Below are positions 27,700 to 35,537 of a stretch of DNA of 64,000 nt, in pieces. A program made the translations under genes and the position numbers. The DNA is from JAFAGX01 sp035623255 (lineage in GTDB: Bacteria; Acidobacteriota; Terriglobia; Terriglobales; Acidobacteriaceae): the NCBI GenBank assembly GCA_035623255.1, contig DASPTU010000061.1:1-64000 (forward strand), written 5' to 3'. Positions within the stretch are counted from its first letter, which is position 1, and each line of letters opens with the position of its first letter. The notes below the pieces were generated by a model. The model did no database searches, had not been told where the DNA came from, and saw only the letters and a program-made list of their open reading frames with translations.

Positions 27700-28473
27700 A
27701 TGTCAGATACTCTCGCAGGCAGAGTTGCGGTGATTACCGGCGCCGGGTCTGGCATCGGACGAGCCACGGCACAGCTTTTTGCGGGCGAAGGCGCCAGGGT
27801 GGTGATTGCGGACCTCAACAAAGAGGCTGGAGAAGCCGTCGTTAGTGAAATTCGCGACTTGGGGGGGCGCGCGGCCTTTGAGCGCGCCGATGTCACCAAC
27901 GCCAGAGATTGTGAGCGTCTGGTGGATCGCGCAATGCGGGAGTTCGGGCGCATCGATGTTCTTTTCAATAATGCTGGAATTATTCGCCGGGCCTCCGTCG
28001 CCGAGCTCAGTGAAGCAGACTGGGACCGAGTCATGGCAGTGAATGTAAAATCGATTTTCTTTTTGTGTCGTTTGGTCATTCCGATCATGATCAGAAACGG
28101 CGGCGGTTCCGTAATCAATATGTCTTCGGGCTGGGGATTGGCGGGTGGAGCACGCGCAGCAGCGTATTGCGCGTCGAAAGGTGCGGTCGTGCTGATGACC
28201 AGGGCGATGGCGATAGATCACGGCAAACAGAACATTCGGGTGAACTGCTTGTGCCCAGGCGACACCGATACCGGCATGTTGCGCCACGAAGCCCAACAAC
28301 TGGGAGAAACGGCTGAGCGGTTTTTAAGCGAGTCGGCACGGCGGCCGCTGGGGAGACTGGGAAAACCGGACGAGATTGCGCGGGCGGCGCTGTTTCTCGC
28401 TACCCCTGCGTCTTCGTTCGTGACGGGAGCCGCGTTGGTTGTCGATGGGGGAGGATTGGCGGGCTCCGCCTAG
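27700..28473 (+). CDS. short-chain dehydrogenase/reductase (SDR) 2
   Basis: 257 residues, classical SDR. TGAGSGIG is at about 12-19, NNAG near 90, catalytic Ser in NMSSGWG, and YCASK as the YxxxK box, with a C-terminal GGGLAG. It resembles the next gene closely (shared SSGWG, YCASKG, MAIDHG, NCLCPGD / NAICPGD), so the two probably arose by duplication. Substrate unknown; it may be a 3-oxoacyl or sugar-type reductase. Confidence 0.88.
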   Translation: MSDTLAGRVAVITGAGSGIGRATAQLFAGEGARVVIADLNKEAGEAVVSEIRDLGGRAAFERADVTNARDCERLVDRAMREFGRIDVLFNNAGIIRRASVAELSEADWDRVMAVNVKSIFFLCRLVIPIMIRNGGGSVINMSSGWGLAGGARAAAYCASKGAVVLMTRAMAIDHGKQNIRVNCLCPGDTDTGMLRHEAQQLGETAERFLSESARRPLGRLGKPDEIARAALFLATPASSFVTGAALVVDGGGLAGSA

Positions 28474-28560
28474 GATCGTGGCCTTTGTTGGTTAATTAAT
28501 GCTTACATCACGAAGGACAGACAGGAGCACAGAAGGACTTGGAGCGGGAGGCCGGCAATT

Positions 28561-29322
28561 ATGCGTTTAGCAAGTAAGGTCGCTCTAATCACCGGCGCCA
28601 CATCTGGAATTGGCGAAGCCAGTGCGTTACTTTTTGCGGTGGAGGGGGCGAGCATCGCCCTAACAGGGCGCAGCCGGCAGCGAGGCGAACAAATTCGAAA
28701 CAAGATTCTGAGCAGCGGTGGCAAGGCCATCTTCATTTCGTGCGATGTGCGCAACTCGGAAGAATGCCGCCGCGCCGTAGACGAAACCGTAAGCGTCTTC
28801 GGACAGATTGATATTCTTTTCAACAATGCCGGCATTTTCTATCCGCATAACATTGTCGAATGCACCGAGCGGGAATGGGACGAGCAGCTTGATGTCAATC
28901 TGAAGGGTACATTTCTGATGTCGAAATTTGCATTGCCGGAGATGATCCGCAAAGGAAACGGAGTCATCATTAATAACAGCTCCGGATGGGGCATCGTGGG
29001 CGGCGATTCAGCGGTGGCGTATTGTGCCTCGAAAGGTGGGGTGGTCCTGCTTACGAAGGCGATGGCGATCGATCACGGACCGCAGGGAATTCGCGTGAAC
29101 GCAATTTGCCCAGGCGATGTGGATACCCCCATGTTGCCGGAGGATGCGCGGATGCGTGGCCTGAAGTGGGAGGATTATCTGGCGGGTTGCGCGAATCGTC
29201 CGATGGGACGGATTGGAACACCCGACGAAATTGCCCGGGCTGCCCTTTTCCTGGCGTCGGATGACTCCTCGTTTATGACAGGCACAGCGCTGGTGGTTGA
29301 TGGTGGTGGGAGCGCGGACTGA
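28561..29322 (+). CDS. short-chain dehydrogenase/reductase (SDR) 3
   Basis: 253 residues, classical SDR and paralogue of the preceding gene. TGATSGIG is at about 11-18, then NNAG, SSGWG, YCASKG, MAIDHG and ALVVDGGG. Eight bases separate its stop from the aminotransferase start. Its position suggests it supplies or consumes a carbonyl substrate for the aminotransferase, but this is inference. Confidence 0.88.
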   Translation: MRLASKVALITGATSGIGEASALLFAVEGASIALTGRSRQRGEQIRNKILSSGGKAIFISCDVRNSEECRRAVDETVSVFGQIDILFNNAGIFYPHNIVECTEREWDEQLDVNLKGTFLMSKFALPEMIRKGNGVIINNSSGWGIVGGDSAVAYCASKGGVVLLTKAMAIDHGPQGIRVNAICPGDVDTPMLPEDARMRGLKWEDYLAGCANRPMGRIGTPDEIARAALFLASDDSSFMTGTALVVDGGGSAD

Positions 29323-29329
29323 ACTGTAA

Positions 29330-30670
29330 ATGAAAGACACGATGCAGCAACTCAACCGTAACCATTCGCACGAACTGTTTGAGCGCGCTCAGAAATCGTT
29401 GGTTGAGGGCGTCAATTCGCCGTCACGCGGGACTGCGGTGTACCCGGCGGGACCGATCATGCTGGAACGCGGCAAGGGCCCGCACGTCTGGGACGCTGAT
29501 GGCAATGAATATATCGATTTCATGATGTCGTTTGGTGCGTTGATTCATGGACACGCTCACCCGAAGCTGGTGTCAGTTGTCTGCGATGCAATGAACGAAG
29601 GCTCGCACTTTGCTTCGGCTACATCGGCTGAACTGGAGGCTGCAGAAGGTTTTCGGCGCATGGTCCCGTCAGCAGAAGTCGTTCGTTTTGCCAACACCGG
29701 CAGCGAGGCAACGATGCTTGCGTTGCGACTGGCGCGGGCGCATACGGCCCGCACGAAATTCCTGAAGTTCGAAGGACACTACCACGGTTGGTACGATCCG
29801 TTTCTTCTAAATGCCCACAGCCACGCAGCGGGGAAACTAGGTACAAAAGAAGCGCCAGCGCGAATCCCGGATTCGGAAGGCATACCGCAGACAACCTTTG
29901 ATGATGTCGTTCTCGCCGCGTGGAATGACGTAGCGGCCCTTGAGCGGATCATGCGACAACATGGGCACCAACTCGCCGCTGTCATCACCGAACCTATTAT
30001 GGCTAATATGGGCTGCATTCCACCGCGCGACGGCTATTTGCAGCGATTACGTGAACTGACTCGGGAATACGGCGTACTTTTGATTCTTGATGAGGTCGTA
30101 ACCGGGTTTCGCTATGCGCCCGGGGGCTGCCAGGAGTACTACAAGATTCAGCCGGACCTGAGCACGTTCGGCAAAGCGTTAGGTGCAGGATTTCCGGTCG
30201 GTGCCGTGGCTGGACCGCGCAAGATCATGGATCGCATGCGTTGGGGCGAACATATGGTCCTGCATTATGGAACCTTCAACGGCCATCGCCTGACGATGAA
30301 GGTCGTAGCGGCCAACCTCGATCTGTTGTCCGCGAAGGATGCCTATTCGAGGCTCCATGCCACAGGAGATGCGGTAATTTCCGGTCTGCGCGATGTGTTT
30401 CGCCGGCGCAAGGTAAGGGCGATCGTGCAAGGATTCGGCCCCATGTTCCAGATTTACTTTACCGATCGCGATGCCATCCATGACTACCGCGATTACTGTG
30501 CTTACGCAGATACGGCCCGCTATTCTCGCTTTGTGCAGCTTCTACTTGAGCGCGGCATCTACATGACTCCCTCCAACGGACTGCACTGGATAATCTCGAC
30601 AGCGCACACCCAGGACGATGTTGAAGCATTAATGAAGGCGGCCGACCAGGCTTGCGCGGAACTGGGATGA
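29330..30670 (+). CDS. glutamate-1-semialdehyde aminomutase-like class III aminotransferase
   Basis: 446 residues, PLP fold type I. NTGSEATMLALRLAR and the PLP lysine K282 in STFGKALGAGFPVG are seen. The GHYHGWYD segment is shared with HemL-type aminomutases. Context (three SDRs and a ProC-like gene, no haem genes) argues against HemL itself; a paralogue acting on an amino-sugar or oxo-acid is more likely. Its stop overlaps the next start (ATGA). An alternative start is ATG 29342. Confidence 0.82.
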   Translation: MKDTMQQLNRNHSHELFERAQKSLVEGVNSPSRGTAVYPAGPIMLERGKGPHVWDADGNEYIDFMMSFGALIHGHAHPKLVSVVCDAMNEGSHFASATSAELEAAEGFRRMVPSAEVVRFANTGSEATMLALRLARAHTARTKFLKFEGHYHGWYDPFLLNAHSHAAGKLGTKEAPARIPDSEGIPQTTFDDVVLAAWNDVAALERIMRQHGHQLAAVITEPIMANMGCIPPRDGYLQRLRELTREYGVLLILDEVVTGFRYAPGGCQEYYKIQPDLSTFGKALGAGFPVGAVAGPRKIMDRMRWGEHMVLHYGTFNGHRLTMKVVAANLDLLSAKDAYSRLHATGDAVISGLRDVFRRRKVRAIVQGFGPMFQIYFTDRDAIHDYRDYCAYADTARYSRFVQLLLERGIYMTPSNGLHWIISTAHTQDDVEALMKAADQACAELG

Positions 30671-31461
30671 AGGCGATCGTCTTCGTTGGGGGCGGTCGCA
30701 TCACGAGCGCACTATTGGCCGGATTGAAGCTGGCGAAATATCGCACGCCATTGCTGGTCTACGATCACAATCTTCACAAACTCAGAAAATTGCGCAGGGC
30801 CTACGGGGTCACGACGGAAAAGAATCTTAAGCGAGCGATCGCGCAAGCAGGAATTCTTGTGATCGCGGTGAGACCTGGTTCCCTCAACGATCTCTTGGAA
30901 GAGATCGGCCCGGTCAATCGTCCACTGATTGCCGTGAGCCTGGCGGCTGGGGTGCCTCTAGCAAGATTGTGGAGGCGACTGGGGCGGCCGGTCTTATGGG
31001 CGCGAGCGATGCCGAGTCCCGTGTGCCGGATCGGCAGGGGTTTGACAGCATTGACCTTCCCACGTCGCTTCCCCGCCAGCGCTCAACGCGAGGTCACGAA
31101 TCTTTTTGCCGCAGTGGGGCAGGTATTGGAAATTCCCGAAAAACAGTTTGATGCGTTCACCGTCACGTATTCCTGCAGCCATGGCTATCATGCGCTGTCC
31201 ACACTGACAGAGGCGGCCGAAGAACAAGGGTTGAACCGAAAGGCGGCCCTGGTCGCGGCTGCCCATGCGCTGGCGGATGGGATCGCCGCGTGGAAAGATG
31301 GGAATACGTCTTTGAAAAACCTGCTGCGTGAGGCCGCAACTCCAGGTGGGATCGCGGCAAATGTGATTGAATCGATGGACCGTGCCGGCCACAAGAAATG
31401 CATTGAATCGGGCTTGGCTGCGGGGCTCTCCCGTGCTAAAAGTAATAGCAAGCTGATTTAA
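30667..31461 (+). CDS. divergent pyrroline-5-carboxylate reductase-like protein
   Basis: 264 residues of ProC-like layout: an N-terminal nucleotide-binding VFVGGGRITSALLAGL, and a helical C-terminal dimerisation domain. Key ProC motifs are altered: MPNTP reads MPSPV, SGSGPAY reads SCSHGYH, and SPGGTT reads TPGGIA. So the fold is recognisable, but proline synthesis is doubtful. ATGA overlap with the aminotransferase suggests a coupled reaction, perhaps reduction of an imine derived from its product. Confidence 0.72.
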   Translation: MKAIVFVGGGRITSALLAGLKLAKYRTPLLVYDHNLHKLRKLRRAYGVTTEKNLKRAIAQAGILVIAVRPGSLNDLLEEIGPVNRPLIAVSLAAGVPLARLWRRLGRPVLWARAMPSPVCRIGRGLTALTFPRRFPASAQREVTNLFAAVGQVLEIPEKQFDAFTVTYSCSHGYHALSTLTEAAEEQGLNRKAALVAAAHALADGIAAWKDGNTSLKNLLREAATPGGIAANVIESMDRAGHKKCIESGLAAGLSRAKSNSKLI

Positions 31462-31600
31462 ATTCTCGCCACCTTCGCCCTCGCTACCTTCGCCACACGA
31501 AAACCTTAGACCGAGAAGTTACCTGCGTAACTAGTCCCTGTGTCTCACGAGGGCTATTTTCGGGAGTGCGGTCGATATTCCTGATGCGCAAAGGAGTTTT

Positions 31601-32491
31601 GTGTCCTTCAAGGTTGCTGTCTTTATTCTTTTGTTCGTATCTACAGGATTCGCCGAAGACCACGTCGCGAAGCCGATTGATTGTTCCCAGTTGCTCACAT
31701 GGATGGTCGCGGGCATTCCCAGCCAACGGCTTTCGCGGTTAGTTCATGAACGGGGAATTAAGTTACAGGTGGGTCAAAACGCGGCCGAGTTTTTGGAAAA
31801 TATCGGAGCAGCCAACGATCTTCTCAGCGAGATGCGCAAACCGGGTGCATTCCCCAACGGTGCGCAAAACGATGATTGCCCAGCGGATCTGCTGAATGCC
31901 GCTGAACTGGTCCATCGGCATAGATATGCAGATGGGGAAACCATTGTGAAAAGGCTGCTGGTCGCCGATCCGGAGAATGCAGATTTGCACCTGGCCTTGG
32001 GTTCTCTCCGCATGCAGCAGGGCGACGTCGACGAAGGCTTCGACGATTATGCAGATGCAAAAGATTTAGACCCTACGTTTCCGGAAATCCATAACGGGCT
32101 TTCGGAGGTGTTTTACCGCTCGAATGACGGGGAAAACGCAATTGCGGAAGCCCGAACGGCTTTGAGCATTGATCCACAGAACGCGGAAGGCTACCGCTAC
32201 CTTGGGCTGGGACTCTATGCCAACGAGAACTACCCGGCGGCGCTACATGCCTTTCAGGAATCACTGAAACGGGACCCCAACCAGGCGGACACTTATTACG
32301 ACCTTGGTCTGGTGCAAATGACAGACAAGAAGCTGTCGGCAGCGGCGGAATCGTTTCGCAATGCAATACGGCTTAATCCAGAACTTTCGCAAGCCCGCAC
32401 CAAATTGAACCTTGTTTTACATGAGCTTGGGCCGACCCGTGCGGCCGTAGATGAGACCAAGCCCAAGTCCGACAGGGGTACCCGTCAGTAG
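31601..32491 (+). CDS. secreted tetratricopeptide-repeat protein
   Basis: 296 residues with an N-terminal signal segment (VAVFILLFVSTGFAE). About five TPR units follow residue 95 (LLVADPENADLHLALGSLR, LDPTFPEIHNGLSEV, IDPQNAEGYRYLGLGL, RDPNQADTYYDLGLV, LNPELSQARTKL). GTG 31601 has AAGGAG five bases upstream. Probable role: a periplasmic scaffold; no partner is visible. Confidence 0.82.
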   Translation: MSFKVAVFILLFVSTGFAEDHVAKPIDCSQLLTWMVAGIPSQRLSRLVHERGIKLQVGQNAAEFLENIGAANDLLSEMRKPGAFPNGAQNDDCPADLLNAAELVHRHRYADGETIVKRLLVADPENADLHLALGSLRMQQGDVDEGFDDYADAKDLDPTFPEIHNGLSEVFYRSNDGENAIAEARTALSIDPQNAEGYRYLGLGLYANENYPAALHAFQESLKRDPNQADTYYDLGLVQMTDKKLSAAAESFRNAIRLNPELSQARTKLNLVLHELGPTRAAVDETKPKSDRGTRQ

Positions 32492-32638
32492 AGCACGGCT
32501 GGCGGATTACCGCTGTGGACCCGGAACGGGACTTGAGCCGAGGTCATGAACTCCCGTGCTCTCGGCGGGGCAGGTGCTTGTTCTTACAATGAATCCGGCG
32601 CGGTCAGCTCGACGCGCTGGGGCTAGCGAGGTTACCAC

Positions 32639-33268
32639 ATGAGCGCAATCCCAACTGTGAGAGATAACGGAACGCAGGTAGTTGGTGCGAGAGCCACGGG
32701 CATTCAGGCGGGGCGAGCGTCCGCACCACTCCACGAGGTTGCACGGAAGCCTGTGGGCTATGGCCTCCCTTGCTCGAAGTGTCGCACCTATTATCCGGCT
32801 GATCTGAAAGCCTGCCCCATCTGCAAAAGCACGGAACGCGTTACAGTTACTGCGGTCAAAGTTCCGGTTCCGGTGAACCCCGCCGAGGAATTGCCCGACC
32901 CAGCCGTCCTGGAAGAAGAGCGGGAGCGCTTCTTGCGGGAATTCAAAGAACAATTGTCCACGCTGGAGACGTCGGGGTCGGCGTTTCCGCGCTGCTTAAA
33001 CGAAGAAAACCATCCCGGCGAATTCGTGTCGGCCGCCGTTTGCCAGAGCTGTTATGAGCAGTTGCAAGAGAGAGTCGACATACTCGAAGCCGCCCTGCAA
33101 ATGGATTTGAAAGAAGCCGCACAGATTATCTATGACGCGGTTTGGGCAGATCCTTCTGATCCCAGCAAAACCTACGAGAATGCTGCGAGCGCCCTGCTGA
33201 CGGAACTGCGAAAACGCTCCGGAGTCCCACAGACCTTCGCCTTGCTACGACCGGCCATTGCAGAGTAA
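32639..33268 (+). CDS. hypothetical protein with two CxxC pairs
   Basis: 209 residues. The N-terminal zinc-ribbon-like motif is CSKC(x11)CPIC at about 46-64. A Glu-rich helix follows, and a lone C..C (CQSC) is at about 138. No signal or membrane segment. I do not recognise the family. ATG 32639 is the start. Nearest genes are a TPR protein and a reverse-strand carbohydrate-binding protein, with no clear operon. Confidence 0.72.
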   Translation: MSAIPTVRDNGTQVVGARATGIQAGRASAPLHEVARKPVGYGLPCSKCRTYYPADLKACPICKSTERVTVTAVKVPVPVNPAEELPDPAVLEEERERFLREFKEQLSTLETSGSAFPRCLNEENHPGEFVSAAVCQSCYEQLQERVDILEAALQMDLKEAAQIIYDAVWADPSDPSKTYENAASALLTELRKRSGVPQTFALLRPAIAE

Positions 33269-33305
33269 TGGCAGCATTCTGCAACTGGCCACCCGACCGA
33301 AAGGG

Positions 33306-34058
33306 TCACTCACTGGAATTCTTCACGAAGCGCAACGTCCCGAATGCGGCAGGAACGTGAAAGTTAGGCGTTGGCGTCAGAGTGGGCTGCCAAGCGAGAT
33401 AGGCGCGAGGTTCCCGCGAGCCTTCGACTCGATAGAAATTTGCCCGCCAGGCCCTTGAGGGGTCGAACTGTTTCGTGAGTGCGGCGAGCGGAATTGCCAG
33501 CTCGGCCACCCACGTTCCGGACTTTGGGTCGATAACTACGGAGCGTTGCAGACCGCTTTTCAAGTCCGATAGCCCGCCGGGAAAGATATCCAGGTCAATC
33601 CACATGCCATTCGGGCCCACTTCGAACTCACGATAGAAGTGCTCGCGTGAGGGATCAGGCTGCAGAAACGCCTCGGCTACGTCGCGGTCCCAGAGATGGT
33701 CGCGGCGGCCATTGGCGTCGGAATCGTTGAAAACGTAAAGCTCGCGATAGCGGCATTCGAAACGCAAATACAAAGTGCGCTCAGACCACAGAAGGCGGAC
33801 TTCTGTTTGCCGCGCAGGATCGGCATTCTTGCCTTGCCAATCTGAGTAGAAAACTATCGGAGTCGCGCGTTGCCATTCCGGAGCCGAATGGTTGGCATCC
33901 AGCACGATTTCGTGGTCAACGTAAATTGCGACGGCTTCCGAAGTTACGGCTGAGTGCGTCATCAACCTGTTCCCTGCCATCATTATTAACACTAGGGGGA
34001 AAAGTACCGCGATTAAGAGCGCTTTAAAGCTGGTTGCAATAAGGGAGTTTCGCGCCAT
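33306..34058 (-). CDS. carbohydrate-binding family 9-like protein
   Basis: 250 residues with an N-terminal signal or anchor segment (about 12-28). The rest is a beta-sandwich pattern (WDRDVAEAFLQPD, YREFEVGPNGMWIDLDIF, RAYLAWQPTLTPTPNFHVPAAFGTLRF) typical of CBM9-like/DOMON-type domains found in cellobiose dehydrogenases and secreted proteins. Likely periplasmic or secreted, perhaps binding sugars or haem. No catalytic domain is fused. Confidence 0.8.
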   Translation of the reverse strand: MARNSLIATSFKALLIAVLFPLVLIMMAGNRLMTHSAVTSEAVAIYVDHEIVLDANHSAPEWQRATPIVFYSDWQGKNADPARQTEVRLLWSERTLYLRFECRYRELYVFNDSDANGRRDHLWDRDVAEAFLQPDPSREHFYREFEVGPNGMWIDLDIFPGGLSDLKSGLQRSVVIDPKSGTWVAELAIPLAALTKQFDPSRAWRANFYRVEGSREPRAYLAWQPTLTPTPNFHVPAAFGTLRFVKNSSE

Positions 34059-34129
34059 GCCAGCAATTTTACTTTGAGCGCAAGAAGTGGATGGCGCTAC
34101 ACACAGGTGAGGTCTAACGTTTGGTCATT

Positions 34130-35230
34130 ATGACTACGAATGCGATACTCGGATTGGCGGAAACTGGAGAGATGGCAGGAAATAACGAAGGCCGATGGTG
34201 GGAAGCGGTGCAGACGCGAGATGCGAGCCAGGATGGCCGGTTTGTTTTCGCGGTGTCCTCGACAGGCGTGTATTGCCGGCCCTCGTGTCCTTCGCGGCGG
34301 CCTCGACGGGAGAATGTTTCGTTCTTCCAGCAGCCGGAAGAGGCAGAAAAGGCAGGATTCCGGCCGTGTCTGCGCTGCCGGCCGAGGGCAACCGGTGGGA
34401 ACGGCCGTTTGCGGCTGGTAAGAACAATCTGCCGCTACATTGAGCAGCATCTGGATGAGCCGCTCACGCTCGTCAGGCTCGGCTACGAATTTCATCTGAG
34501 CCCGTTTCATCTGCAGAGGACTTTCAAGTCGGTGCTGGGGATCACGCCGAAGTCTTACGCGGATTCATGCCGTATGAATCAACTGAAGAGCAATTTGCGT
34601 GCGGGCCACTCGGTTACCCGGGCAATGTATGACGCCGGGTATAGCTCGAGCAGCCGGCTGTATGAACGCACTGCATCGCAGCTCGGCATGACTCCGGACA
34701 AATATCGGCGCGGCGCAATCGCCGCTCAGATTCGTTATACCTGCGCGGATTCACCCCTAGGGCGCATGTTGGTTGCGGCCACGGACAAGGGGATTTGCGC
34801 CATTCAGTTTGCTGACACCGACGAAGAGCTGGAACAGGGACTGAAACACGAGTTTCCTTTTGCGATCCGCAAGCGCGACGACGATTTCATGCGGGAGTGG
34901 AAAGAGGATCTGCTTCGGAAATTACGCGGCCAGAAGATCAATACGGCGCTTCCACTGGATATCCAGGCCACTGCGTTCCAGCGGCGCGTGTGGTCATATC
35001 TGCAGTCGATACCGCGGGGCGAGACCCGCTCGTATGCGGCGGTCGCCAAGGCAATTGGGAAGCCAACCGCCTACCGTGCTGTAGCGCGGGCATGCGCCAC
35101 GAACCCGGTTGCGGTGGCCATTCCCTGCCACCGCGTGGTAAGCAGCAGCGGCAGTACTGGAGGGTATCGCTGGGGAATGGAACGCAAGGAAGCGCTGTTG
35201 GAGATGGAACGCAAGCGTGCATCCGTCTGA
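34130..35230 (+). CDS. ada: bifunctional Ada regulator / O6-methylguanine-DNA methyltransferase
   Basis: About 366 residues with three domains. An N-terminal Ada zinc domain with ligands YCRPSC and CLRC (about residues 46-87) repairs methylphosphotriesters. An AraC-type HTH (LSPFHLQRTFKSVLGITPK) is in the middle. The C-terminal MGMT domain has the active cysteine in AVAIPCHRVVS. All key residues are present, so both adaptive regulation and repair are likely. TTG 34121 is an alternative start. Neighbours are unrelated. Confidence 0.93.
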   Translation: MTTNAILGLAETGEMAGNNEGRWWEAVQTRDASQDGRFVFAVSSTGVYCRPSCPSRRPRRENVSFFQQPEEAEKAGFRPCLRCRPRATGGNGRLRLVRTICRYIEQHLDEPLTLVRLGYEFHLSPFHLQRTFKSVLGITPKSYADSCRMNQLKSNLRAGHSVTRAMYDAGYSSSSRLYERTASQLGMTPDKYRRGAIAAQIRYTCADSPLGRMLVAATDKGICAIQFADTDEELEQGLKHEFPFAIRKRDDDFMREWKEDLLRKLRGQKINTALPLDIQATAFQRRVWSYLQSIPRGETRSYAAVAKAIGKPTAYRAVARACATNPVAVAIPCHRVVSSSGSTGGYRWGMERKEALLEMERKRASV

Positions 35231-35537
35231 CCTTAGTTTTTCGATTCGACGCATTAGGCGAAATGCCATCAGGCGGTGAGTCATCCGCAATATGCTATCT
35301 CCTTGTTTGTTCGCGTGCTTTTTATTCTGTCATCCTGAGTAGCCTTCAGGCTCAGGATGACAATCGCCTCCGATGGCAAAAATTCAGTAAGGATTAGCGC
35401 AGGTTCCCAGCAAAGGGCGCTTAGGAAGGTTCGTATTCCGGCAAAATTAACGGGACTCGGGCAGGGTGTGTTCTCTGCCGACAGAATGCCCGTCACGAAC
35501 ATCAGTATCAACACTTGTAGACCGAGGTGCCCCATCT
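35231..35537. other. intergenic tract with a 12-bp perfect inverted repeat
   Basis: About 307 bases between ada and a reverse-strand gene. Positions 35328-35339 (TGTCATCCTGAG) pair perfectly with 35351-35362 over an 11-base loop. With no T-run it is a dispersed hairpin repeat rather than a clear terminator. No credible ORF was seen. Confidence 0.7.
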
